Assembly (NCBI GenBank): GCA_964460035.1
Contig: CAYWPG010000024.1
Location: forward strand, 1-54,834
Direction of reading: 5' to 3'
Source of the DNA: CAYWPG01 sp964460035
GTDB taxonomy: Bacteria > Pseudomonadota > Gammaproteobacteria > Nitrococcales > AK92
DNA: 54,834 bases
The position numbers were made by a program, and so were the translations under genes. This document shows positions 23,757-32,388 of this stretch, one piece after another (the stretch's first letter is position 1; each line of letters starts with the position of its first letter). The notes under the pieces were generated by a model. That model had not been told where the DNA came from and searched no databases. It saw nothing but the letters and a program-made list of their open reading frames with translations.

Positions 23757-25835
23757 CTAGCTGACCGCCGCCAGCTCGGCGAGCAGGCTCGCCTGTGCCG
23801 AGCGTGCCTGCTCGCCCTCGGCGGGTGAGAGGCGTTGATAGCGCCCATCGCTGCCCAGTATCCAGGCCTGGCAGTTATCGTCCAGATAAGTCTCCAGATC
23901 CCGTATCACCTGATCGCGAATGCGCTCGTCCAGCAGCGGAAACGCTACCTCCACGCGGCGGAAGAAATTGCGCTCCATCCAGTCGGCGCTGGAACAGAAC
24001 ACCTGCGGCTCGCCGTCGTTGTGGAAGTAATACACCCGTGTGTGCTCCAGGAAGCGTCCTATTACGCTGCGCACGCGAATGCGTTCGGATACGCCCGGTA
24101 TGCCGGGCCGCAACGAGCACATGCCGCGCACGATCAGATCGATTTCAACGCCGGCGCCGGATGCGGCGTACAGGGCTTGAATGATCTGCGGTTCCACCAG
24201 CGCGTTCACCTTGGCGATGATGCGGGCAGGGCGTCCGCTGGCGGCAAGCTGCGCTTCGCGTTCGATGCGCGCGATCAGCCCCGCGTGCAGCGTGAACGGC
24301 GATTGAAGAATGCCGTTGAGCTTGGAGAGCTTGCCCAGGCTGGTCAGCTGCAGGAAGATGCGGCGCACGTCCTCGCAGATCGCCTCGTTGCAGGTGAGCA
24401 GGCCGTAGTCGGTGTAGAGGCGGGCCGTGCGCGAGTGATAGTTCCCGGTGCCCAGATGTGCGTAGTGGTTGAGCTCGCGCCCCTCACGGCGCACCACCAA
24501 GATCATTTTGGCATGCGTCTTATGGCCGACCACTCCGTACACCACATGCGCGCCGGCCTCCTGCAGGCGATTGGCCAGGGCGATGTTGGCCTCTTCATCG
24601 AAGCGGGCTCTCAGCTCGATGACCACCGTGACTTCCTTGCCCGCCCGCGCCGCCGCCACCAGCGCATCGACTATGGCCGAGTCGGGGCCGGCGCGGTACA
24701 GCGTTTGCTTGATTACCAGCACCTGCGGGTCGCTCGCCGCTTGGCGCACGAAGTCGACCACCGGCAGGAAGGAGTGAAAGGGATGATGCAGCAGGATATC
24801 GCCCTGGCGTATGCGCTCGAACAAATCGCTAGCAGGGGCGAGCTGCGGTGGCAGGCCCGGCGTAAACGCGGTGAACTTCAGGTCCGGGCGGTCAACCAGG
24901 TCGTAAACGGCTATCAGGCGGTTCAAGTTGACCGGACCGTTTACTTGATAGAGATCGTCCTTGCCCAGCTCGAACTCTTCCATCAGAAAGTCGGCCAGGC
25001 TATCCGGGCAGTTAGCGGCCACTTCCAGTCGCACCGCATCGCCATAGCGGCGCGAGAGCAGCTCGCCCTCCATGGCCTGTAGCAGATCGTCCACCTCTTC
25101 CTCTTCCACGAACAGCTCGCTGTTGCGGGTGACGCGGAACTGGTAGCAGCCCTTCACCTTCATGCCGGGGAACAATTGGTCCACGAAGGCGTGAATCACC
25201 GAGGAGAGGAATACGAAATCGTGCGGTCCGTTGCCCGCTTCGTCGGGAGGCAGCTGGATCAGGCGTGGCAGTGCCCGGGGGGCTTGTACTACCGCGAAAC
25301 CGCTGTTGCGCCCGAAGGCGTCCTTGCCTTCCAGTGACACTATGAAATTGAGGCTCTTGTTCTGCACGCGCGGGAACGGATGGGCCGGATCCAGCCCCAG
25401 CGGGCTGATGATGGGCAGCAGCTCCTCGATAAAGTACTCCTGCAGCCAGGCATGCTGCGCCGGGGTCCACTCGCTGCGGCGAAGGAAGCGGATGTTCTGC
25501 TCGGCGAGCAGCGGCGTGAGGACTTCGTTGAGCACCCGGTACTGCTCTTCCACCAGCTTGTGCGCCTCGGCACTGATAGCGGCCAGCACCTCCGGCGGCG
25601 TGCGATTGTCAGGGCCCGCCTGTACCGAACCGAGCTCCACCGCTTGTTTGAGGCTGGCGACGCGAATCTCGAAGAATTCGTCCAGGTTAGTGCTGGCAAT
25701 GCAGAGAAAACGCAGCCGTTCCAGCAGCGGGTTCTGCGGATCCAGCGCCTGCGCGATCACGCGTCGGTTGAACTCCAGCAGGCTGAGCTGGCGGTTGATG
25801 TAAAGATCGGGCTGCTTGAAGTCTATGCTTTCCAT
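23757..25835 (-). CDS. ppk: Polyphosphate kinase 1
   Basis: A 692-residue PPK1 that makes polyphosphate reversibly from ATP. The start is typical (LYINRQLSLLEFNRRV, STNLDEFFEIRV). The catalytic core has RFDEEANI, YAHLGTGNYHSRTARLYTDY with the phospho-acceptor His, and RVYYFHNDGEPQ with the second conserved His. Length matches E. coli Ppk (688). It is transcribed toward ppx and lies 103 bases downstream of pat on the same strand, with a short hairpin between. No strong Shine-Dalgarno is visible before the ATG. Confidence 0.96.
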   Translation of the reverse strand: MESIDFKQPDLYINRQLSLLEFNRRVIAQALDPQNPLLERLRFLCIASTNLDEFFEIRVASLKQAVELGSVQAGPDNRTPPEVLAAISAEAHKLVEEQYRVLNEVLTPLLAEQNIRFLRRSEWTPAQHAWLQEYFIEELLPIISPLGLDPAHPFPRVQNKSLNFIVSLEGKDAFGRNSGFAVVQAPRALPRLIQLPPDEAGNGPHDFVFLSSVIHAFVDQLFPGMKVKGCYQFRVTRNSELFVEEEEVDDLLQAMEGELLSRRYGDAVRLEVAANCPDSLADFLMEEFELGKDDLYQVNGPVNLNRLIAVYDLVDRPDLKFTAFTPGLPPQLAPASDLFERIRQGDILLHHPFHSFLPVVDFVRQAASDPQVLVIKQTLYRAGPDSAIVDALVAAARAGKEVTVVIELRARFDEEANIALANRLQEAGAHVVYGVVGHKTHAKMILVVRREGRELNHYAHLGTGNYHSRTARLYTDYGLLTCNEAICEDVRRIFLQLTSLGKLSKLNGILQSPFTLHAGLIARIEREAQLAASGRPARIIAKVNALVEPQIIQALYAASGAGVEIDLIVRGMCSLRPGIPGVSERIRVRSVIGRFLEHTRVYYFHNDGEPQVFCSSADWMERNFFRRVEVAFPLLDERIRDQVIRDLETYLDDNCQAWILGSDGRYQRLSPAEGEQARSAQASLLAELAAVS

Positions 25836-25907
25836 GTTAGCCGTTTCTTATGGTGATTCCGCGCCAGCCTACCCGGCACCTGTTACGGTTGTGTGATGCC
25901 AATGCCT

Positions 25908-25925
25908 GGAGCGGGCAAGCGCTCC
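25908..25925 (-). terminator. Short GC hairpin after pat
   Basis: GGAGCG (25908-25913) pairs with CGCTCC (25920-25925) around a 6-base loop, 13 bases past the pat stop. It lacks a U-tract and may only partly separate pat from ppk. Confidence 0.3.
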
Positions 25926-25938
25926 GGACGTGGATACT

Positions 25939-28626
25939 CTAAATCAGATCCTTGCTCACACGCTTGATCGTGTAATCCTCCGGGTGGGTGGAGATCCGAA
26001 ACCCCATCTTGCGCATAAACTTCAACATCTTGTGATTATTGGCCAGCACCTCGCCTTCGATGCGGCGGATGCCCCGCGCCGCCGCTGTCTCCATCAAGCG
26101 CGCTAACAAGCGGCTGCCCAGGCCGCGGTGCTGCCAGTCGTCGGCAACGGCGATAGCGAACTCGCAGCTCTCGCCATCGGGATTCAAGGTGTAGCGGGCA
26201 ACGCCGAGCTGCTGCTCGCGGCCCAGTTCGTTCTGTACCGCGATCAGCGCCATCTCGCGGTCGTAGTCGATCTGGGTCAGGCGCACCAGTAGCGGGGTGC
26301 TGAGCTCGTTGAGCGTTTCCATAAAGCGGAAGAAGCGCGATTCGCGCGACAGGTTTTGCACGAACTCCCGCTCCAGCTCCGCATCCTCGGGGCGGATCGG
26401 GCGCACCGTCACCTCAGTGCCGTCGGGCAGCACCAGGCTGCCTACCAGCTCGGTAGGGTAGGGGTGCACTGCCATATGCCCGTAGCCAACCTCGGCCGCC
26501 GCCGGAGGCTTTTCTATGGTGAACAGCGCATCTACCGCCAGCGCCCCGTGTTCGTCCACCACCAGCGGATTGATGTCCAGCTCGCGGATATGCGGCAGTT
26601 TGCAGACCAAATCCGACACGCGCAGCAGCACCTGCTCCACCGCGTACACATCCGCGGCCGGCATTCCCTGGTAGGCCTTGAGCAAGCGCGACACCCGGGT
26701 GCGCCGGATCAGATCGCGGGCAATAAAAGCATTGAGCGGCGGCAGGGCCACCGCGCGATCGCGAATCAGCTCGACCATGGTACCGCCAGCGCCGAAGCTG
26801 ATTACCGGACCGAATACCGGATCGCGCGCGACGCCGACGATCACCTCCCGGGCATGCTCCTTGCCGTGCATGCGCTCTATGGTCACGCGCGTTGTCGTAA
26901 TGCCCGGATGCGCGGCCTGGGCGGCGGCCAGCAGGTCGGCATAGGCGGCGCGCACTGCATGCGCATTGGCGATATCGAGCCGTACGCCCCCAATGCGCGA
27001 TTTGTGGGCGATCTCCGGCGAGCTGATTTTCATGGCTACCGGGTAGCCCAGAGATTCGGCCACGACCAGCGCTTCGCTGGCGCTATGCGCCTCTATGGTG
27101 CGCACTACCGGAATGCCGAACGCTGTCAGCACCGCCTTGGCTTCCATGCTGGTCAGCGTGCGCCGGCCCTCTTCCAGCGCGCTTTCGATGATCAGGCGCG
27201 CGCCGGCGATATTGCCTTCGTGGCGCAGCGACATGGGGCCCGGTACTTGCAGCAGCAGTTGCTGGTTGCGGTGATAGCTGGCCATGTACCCGAATGCTTC
27301 CACCGCCGCTTCAGGGGTAGAGAAATGCGGCACGCGCGCGCTGCGCAGCGTGCTGCGTGCCCGCTGGACCTGTTCTTCGCCCAGCCAGCAGGTCAGCACC
27401 GGCTTGTGTCCGCGCTCGTGTGCGCAGGCGATCACCCGTTCGGCCACCGCGTCCGGGTCCGACTGTGCCTGCGGCGCCAGCATGACCAGCACGCCGTCGA
27501 TATCCTCGTCAGCCAGGCAGGCTTCCAGCGCCTGCTGATAGCGGTCGGGGCCGGCTTTTGCCAGCAGGTCTACCGGGTTTTGGCGTTGCAGCTGCGCCGG
27601 GACCAGGTGCTCGAGCCGTTTCCCCGTCTTCTCGCCGAGCTGCGGCAAGGCCACGCCCACCTCGGCGGCGCGATCCGCGGCGATGATGGCCGGCCCGCCG
27701 CCGTTGGTCACTATGGCAAGGCGATTGCCGCGTACACGGTAATTGCCGGATAGCGCTTGGGCAGCGGCGAACAGTTGCTGAATCGTGCGTACGCGCACGG
27801 CGCCCGCGCGCGCGAGGGCAGCGTCGAATACATCGTCGTCGCCGACCAGGGCGCCCGTATGCGAGAGCGCCGCGCGCGAGCCTTCCCGGTGGCGGCCGGC
27901 TTTCATGACGATCACCGGCTTGATGCGTGCGGCGGCACGCAGTCCGCTCATGAAGCGCCGCGCGTTGTGAACCCCCTCCAGATAGAGCAGGATGCTGCGC
28001 GTGGTGCCGTCGATGGCGAGAAAATCGAGTACGTCGCCAAAGTCGACGTCCAGCGTGTCGCCCAGCGAAACCACTGTGGAGAAGCCGATGCTGCGTGTGC
28101 CCGCCCAATCGACGATGGCGTTGCACAAGGCCGCCGATTGCGAGACCAGGGCGAGCTCCCCCGGCAGCGCGGCGGGCCGGCAGTCGCTGGCGTTGAGACC
28201 TATGTGCGGTCTGAGCAGGCCTATGCAGTCCGGCCCGACCAACCGCAGGTTATAGCGGCGTATGCGTTCGAGGAGATCTTTCTCGAACCGCGCGCGCTCG
28301 CGCTCATGGCGCCGAACGCCCGGCGAGAGTACGCAGACGGCGCGGATATCTTGCTGCCCGCATTGCTCGACCACATCCAGCACCGTGCGGCGCGGGCTGG
28401 CGATCACCGCCAGATCGACCGGCTCGCCTATCGCCGCCAGCTCTGGGTAGCTGCGGTCTCCCTGGACCTGCTCGTGGCCGGGGTTGACCGCATAGATCTT
28501 GCCCTTGAAGCCGCTCGTGCGGAGGTTGTGATATACCCGTTGTCCGAGGCTGCCGGGGCGGTCGCTGGCGCCTATGACCGCCACTGACCCGGGTTCGAAG
28601 AAGCGGCTTAGGTAGTGTTTGGTCAT
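25939..28626 (-). CDS. Pat/PatZ-type protein lysine acetyltransferase (acyl-CoA-synthetase-like + GNAT)
   Basis: An 895-residue protein with the layout of Salmonella Pat/E. coli YfiQ (886). An N-terminal CoA-binding domain starts FEPGSVAVIGASDRPGSLG; a succinyl-CoA-ligase-like and ATP-grasp region contains VTNGGGPAIIAAD and GYPVAMKISSPEIAHKS; the C-terminal GNAT domain begins VTVRPIRPEDAE and has the acetyl-CoA loop DWQHRGLGSRLL. Known members acetylate metabolic enzymes such as acetyl-CoA synthetase. The start is the ATG at 28626 rather than 11 codons earlier. CobB and an HDAC-like protein in this window are candidate erasers. Confidence 0.9.
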   Translation of the reverse strand: MTKHYLSRFFEPGSVAVIGASDRPGSLGQRVYHNLRTSGFKGKIYAVNPGHEQVQGDRSYPELAAIGEPVDLAVIASPRRTVLDVVEQCGQQDIRAVCVLSPGVRRHERERARFEKDLLERIRRYNLRLVGPDCIGLLRPHIGLNASDCRPAALPGELALVSQSAALCNAIVDWAGTRSIGFSTVVSLGDTLDVDFGDVLDFLAIDGTTRSILLYLEGVHNARRFMSGLRAAARIKPVIVMKAGRHREGSRAALSHTGALVGDDDVFDAALARAGAVRVRTIQQLFAAAQALSGNYRVRGNRLAIVTNGGGPAIIAADRAAEVGVALPQLGEKTGKRLEHLVPAQLQRQNPVDLLAKAGPDRYQQALEACLADEDIDGVLVMLAPQAQSDPDAVAERVIACAHERGHKPVLTCWLGEEQVQRARSTLRSARVPHFSTPEAAVEAFGYMASYHRNQQLLLQVPGPMSLRHEGNIAGARLIIESALEEGRRTLTSMEAKAVLTAFGIPVVRTIEAHSASEALVVAESLGYPVAMKISSPEIAHKSRIGGVRLDIANAHAVRAAYADLLAAAQAAHPGITTTRVTIERMHGKEHAREVIVGVARDPVFGPVISFGAGGTMVELIRDRAVALPPLNAFIARDLIRRTRVSRLLKAYQGMPAADVYAVEQVLLRVSDLVCKLPHIRELDINPLVVDEHGALAVDALFTIEKPPAAAEVGYGHMAVHPYPTELVGSLVLPDGTEVTVRPIRPEDAELEREFVQNLSRESRFFRFMETLNELSTPLLVRLTQIDYDREMALIAVQNELGREQQLGVARYTLNPDGESCEFAIAVADDWQHRGLGSRLLARLMETAAARGIRRIEGEVLANNHKMLKFMRKMGFRISTHPEDYTIKRVSKDLI

Positions 28627-28742
28627 TCGCGTTACATCCTGTTGAGCGGCCTTATACAACGGTCGGTTGCGACCGGATCAGCTCGCGTATTCCATCAGTG
28701 TAGACGCCGCAAGCAGCGAGCCCGGCGCAGCAGTGGGTCGAT

Positions 28743-28973
28743 CTAGCGGCGGTCGTCCATGCTGCGGATGATGGCTTCGGCATCGCGTCGTCGTTCACGA
28801 TAGCGCCAGTAGCTGTAGAGCGGCTTGATCAAAAGCAGCACCAGCGCGATCACCAGGAACCAGAAGTAATCCCGTACCGTTGCCTGAAACAAGACGCCTA
28901 GCAATAGCCCCAGGATAAAGAGGGAAAGCGAGATCAGTACATGGTCCAGCGGCGAACGGATGTGGCTTGTCAT
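28743..28973 (-). CDS. Small two-helix membrane protein
   Basis: A 76-residue protein with two closely spaced hydrophobic segments (HVLISLSLFILGLLLGVLF and DYFWFLVIALVLLLIKPL) and a charged Arg-rich C-terminus (YRERRRDAEAIIRSMDDRR). AAGGAG lies 7 bases before the ATG; 37 upstream open codons are Arg-rich and discarded. It lies between the GGDEF-EAL gene and pat on the same strand. No family is recognised; the hairpin membrane topology is clear. Confidence 0.7.
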   Translation of the reverse strand: MTSHIRSPLDHVLISLSLFILGLLLGVLFQATVRDYFWFLVIALVLLLIKPLYSYWRYRERRRDAEAIIRSMDDRR

Positions 28974-29157
28974 CGTCAACGCTCCTTGTCGTAAGCCTCG
29001 CAATCGGCGGCTGTGCCCTTCGCGCCTGCCTTGGCACGGCGCGGAGCGATCGCAACCGGAACCGCGGACTCGACGCCAACGCACGCACTGTCGCTGCTGT
29101 GTGGGCGAAATGCGCGAGCGGGTAGGGGCGAGTACGGGGGCCTTGACCCCATGCCGC

Positions 29158-32112
29158 TCAGTGCCGGCGCGGGATGCTGGCCAGATGGCTAGCCGCTGCG
29201 TGTTGTCGCAGCAAGGCGATCATGTGATCCCCCGCCAGCGTACGATGAAAGAGAAATCCTTGCCCCCAGCGCAGGCCCAGCGCTTTGAGCGTTTCCAGAT
29301 GTTCGCGCGACTCTATGCCCTCAGCGATCGCTTCGACCATCAGGCCATCGGCCAGGCGGCTGACGGTGCGTACGATCTCCCGGGTGGTGTTGTCGGTAGC
29401 GATAGATTGAACGAACGATTTGTCGATTTTGAGCACATCGAAGGGGAATTCGCGCAAGTAGCTCAGCGAGGAGTAACCAGTGCCGAAATCGTCCATGCAG
29501 ATTGCTATGCCGTACTCGCGCAAACGCGCGAGCATGTCTATGGCATGGCGGTCGGTGCTCATCATGATGCTCTCAGTGATCTCCAGGCGCAGATCCTGCC
29601 CTGCCAGGCGGTATCGCGCCAGCGTGGCGAGCACGGTGTCTACCAGATCGGCCCGCTGAACCTGGCGGGTGGAAAGATTCACGCTGACATAAAGAGCCTG
29701 CGCGAGGCCCGCCTCGCGCCAGCGGGCAAGTTCCGCAGCCGCTTTGGTTAGCACCTGCTCGCCGAGCTCGAAGATCAGGCCGCTTTCTTCGGCAATGGGA
29801 ATGAACTCGCTGGGGCTGACACTGCCCAGCTCCGGGTCGTTCCAGCGCGCCAGCGCTTCGCAGCCGATGATGTGCCCGCTGCCTATGGCCACGATGGGCT
29901 GGTAATGCACTTCCAGCAGCCCCTCGTTGAGCGCGTTGCGCAAGTTGTTTTCCATGCGCATGCGCGCGACCACCGCCTCGCGCATGGGCGGATCGAAGAT
30001 CGCGAAGCGATTCTTGCCTCTGTTCTTGGCCTGGTAGAGCGCGGTATCGGCATCGCGCAGCAAGGCGCCGGGATCGTGGTAACGCTCATCACCCAGAGCG
30101 ATTCCTATGCTGGTGCTGGCCTTGAGCTCCTGCGCGCCGATCGAGAACGTGTCCTTGAGCGCCGACTGGATGCGGTTGACGACATGCAGCACGCTGCTGA
30201 CATCGCGCATCTGCTCGAGCAGCACGGCGAATTCGTCGCCGCCGAAACGGGCCAGCGTGTCGTGCGGGCGCAGGCATTGGCGGATGCGCTCGCCGAACCG
30301 GCATAGCAGCCTGTCGCCCACTGTATGGCCCAGGCTGTCGTTGATCACTTTGAAATTGTCCAGATCCAGCAGCAGCACCGCGTAGTTATGCCGGTCGCGC
30401 CGGGCGCGCGCGATGACGTAGCGCAGTCGCTCGACGAACAGTGCCCGGTTGGGCAAGTCGGTGAGCGCGTCGTGAAAGGCCTTGTGCCGCAACTGCTCGT
30501 GCAGGCGTTTGCTCTCGCTGATATCGCGCTCGATGGAGGAGGCGAAGAGCACCCGGCCTTCGTCGTCGGCCACCGGCGATACCGTGCGCTGTATGTAGAT
30601 CCGGCGTCCGTCGCGGCAGAGGCGGACGGTCTCGTCGCGTTCGATCGCTTCGTTGGCATGCAGTCGGCGGAGCACCGATTCGGTATCGCCAGCCGCTTCC
30701 GGCGCTTCCAGCCGGCTCAGCGGCTGCCCGATCATCGCCTCTTCGCGGTAGCCGTAGATGCGTTCGGCCGCGGCGTTCCAGTTGATGATAGTGCCGTCTA
30801 GCGTAATGCTGATGATGGCGTCCTGGGAGGATTCCACTACCGCGGCCAGCCGCGCCAGTTCCTCTTCGTCCTGCTTGCGCTCGGTAATGTCCCAGTCCAG
30901 TCCGACCCAACGCTCGGCCCGCCCGAGGCGGTCGCGAACGATGCGCCCGCGCGAGAGCAGCCAGCGCAGGCTGCCGTCGCGGTGACGGATGCGGTACTCG
31001 ACCTCGAAACTGCCACCGCGCCAGGCCGCTCGCATCGCGCGGCGCAGCCGCGGCAGATCCTCCGGCGCGATGCGCGCGCGCCAAGCGGCCAGGCTGTTCG
31101 GAAACTCGTGGTCGGCGAATCCTATGATTCGCTTCTGTTGCGGGCTCATATAGCAGTGCCGCCCCGGCCGGCCTGGGTGCAGCTGTATGTCCCAGAAACC
31201 GCTGGACGATCCCGAAACGGCAAGTTCCAGGCGCTCTTCGCTCAGCTGCAGCGCTCGCTCGCGCTGCTCGCGCTCGGTGACGTCTATAGCGGCGCAGGCT
31301 AGCCCAGTGATCCGTCGCTTGGCACCGCGCACCGGCTCCACGCTGAGCTCGTACAGGCTCAGACCGTCGCGGGTTCGTAAATAGATCTCCTGCCGCTGCG
31401 TGGCTCCGCTGCGCAAGGCTTGTTGCAGCGTCTGGTTGAGCTGCGCGCGGTGCGAGGTGTGCGTGAGATCCGTCAACCGTCGCCCGAGCAGCCGTTCGCT
31501 GGAAATGACGAAGGGGCTGTTGTGTAGCCAGGTCAGGCGGAGCTCGCGGTCCAGGCCGGCGATAACGACCGGTGCGTGCTTGAGCGCGATGCGAAAGCGC
31601 CTGTTGCTTTCGTTCAAGGCTCGTACGCGTGCTTCCAGGCGTTGCAGGCGGTCACGAACACGGCGCTGTCGCTGGCGCGCGCGCAGCGCGGCACGAATGG
31701 CGTTGGCGAGCATGTCGGCGTCGAACGGCCGCAGCAGCGAGATCGTTATCGCCGGCTGCAGCTTCGCGGCGAGGGCCTGCGTGCGGGCTTGGGTGTCGGC
31801 AATAAGCACGATGGGCAGCTCAGCGCCCGGGGGGTGCTGGCGCAGCTGTTCCTGCAGACGCTCCACGGCCGGTGGGGATAGCGCTTCGGCCACGATCAAT
31901 GCGGCAGCGGCGCCTGCTGCGAGCTCGGCACAGAGCCGCTCGACGTTATCCAGGGTGACGGGCGTGATTCCATGCCGCATCAGGGTCCGCTCAGCTGCTG
32001 AGACTCCGTTCCCGGTAGGCGCGAGAATGAGAATGCGTTGGCCACCGAACCGACGCCGGTTGTTGTCAATCATCATGCAAGCGTGTAAATCCGGATGCTC
32101 TTGAATGCGCAT
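29158..32112 (-). CDS. PAS-GGDEF-EAL signalling protein with receiver-like N-terminus
   Basis: A 984-residue c-di-GMP protein without membrane segments. Order: a receiver-like domain (about 24-145), three PAS domains (about 165-545), GGDEF (about 550-705, intact FGGDEF) and EAL (about 725-970, with CEALARW and DDFGTGYSSLSYL). The receiver-like part has LIVAEALSPP where phospho-Asp should be, so it is probably not phosphorylated. PAS domains suggest sensing of redox, light or ligand. Both catalytic motifs look intact, so it may make or degrade c-di-GMP. The start is uncertain: ATGs at 32112 and 12 and 13 codons later all have weak ribosome-binding sites. Confidence 0.9.
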   Translation of the reverse strand: MRIQEHPDLHACMMIDNNRRRFGGQRILILAPTGNGVSAAERTLMRHGITPVTLDNVERLCAELAAGAAAALIVAEALSPPAVERLQEQLRQHPPGAELPIVLIADTQARTQALAAKLQPAITISLLRPFDADMLANAIRAALRARQRQRRVRDRLQRLEARVRALNESNRRFRIALKHAPVVIAGLDRELRLTWLHNSPFVISSERLLGRRLTDLTHTSHRAQLNQTLQQALRSGATQRQEIYLRTRDGLSLYELSVEPVRGAKRRITGLACAAIDVTEREQRERALQLSEERLELAVSGSSSGFWDIQLHPGRPGRHCYMSPQQKRIIGFADHEFPNSLAAWRARIAPEDLPRLRRAMRAAWRGGSFEVEYRIRHRDGSLRWLLSRGRIVRDRLGRAERWVGLDWDITERKQDEEELARLAAVVESSQDAIISITLDGTIINWNAAAERIYGYREEAMIGQPLSRLEAPEAAGDTESVLRRLHANEAIERDETVRLCRDGRRIYIQRTVSPVADDEGRVLFASSIERDISESKRLHEQLRHKAFHDALTDLPNRALFVERLRYVIARARRDRHNYAVLLLDLDNFKVINDSLGHTVGDRLLCRFGERIRQCLRPHDTLARFGGDEFAVLLEQMRDVSSVLHVVNRIQSALKDTFSIGAQELKASTSIGIALGDERYHDPGALLRDADTALYQAKNRGKNRFAIFDPPMREAVVARMRMENNLRNALNEGLLEVHYQPIVAIGSGHIIGCEALARWNDPELGSVSPSEFIPIAEESGLIFELGEQVLTKAAAELARWREAGLAQALYVSVNLSTRQVQRADLVDTVLATLARYRLAGQDLRLEITESIMMSTDRHAIDMLARLREYGIAICMDDFGTGYSSLSYLREFPFDVLKIDKSFVQSIATDNTTREIVRTVSRLADGLMVEAIAEGIESREHLETLKALGLRWGQGFLFHRTLAGDHMIALLRQHAAASHLASIPRRH

Positions 32113-32388
32113 GGCGGAGTCGAGGATTTTGCTTTCCGCCGCGCCAGTAGCGCCGCCTGAGCGGCCTGCCCGGAGGCAGCCGTGCGAGCGGCTAGGCGCT
32201 CGTCTGTCGCTGCGATCCGGCCGTTGCCTAATCCGCGGACTTCGTTATCCGGGCGATGGATACCTGCCGCGGAAAGCTCCGATGGTTTTTCTCGTCCTCC
32301 CCCTGTCCCCGATTGCGTTCGGCTCGGCGTGGCGTCGCCTATCGTTGGGGCTATAGGGTCCGCTCTTGAATCCTTCAAGTAAGCGCAC
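32113..32388. other. Non-coding gap upstream of the GGDEF-EAL gene
   Basis: About 276 bases between the MscK stop and the GGDEF-EAL start, both minus strand. No ORF with a good ribosome-binding site is seen. Short GC-rich inverted repeats occur, but I could not match them to a known riboswitch, and no consensus promoter stands out. It probably holds the promoter and leader of the GGDEF-EAL gene. Confidence 0.4.

Noticed and set aside
25880..25897. PHO-box-like CTGTTAC-N4-GTGTGAT upstream of ppk
   Set aside because: Only about 5 of 7 matches in each half and on the opposite strand to ppk; too weak to call PhoB control.
26356..27753. 465-codon plus-strand ORF opposite the Pat gene
   Set aside because: Antisense shadow rich in His/Arg/Gly without recognisable domain.
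32113..32388. Possible c-di-GMP riboswitch before the GGDEF-EAL gene
   Set aside because: No match to the conserved GEMM core could be found by eye; only generic GC-rich stems.
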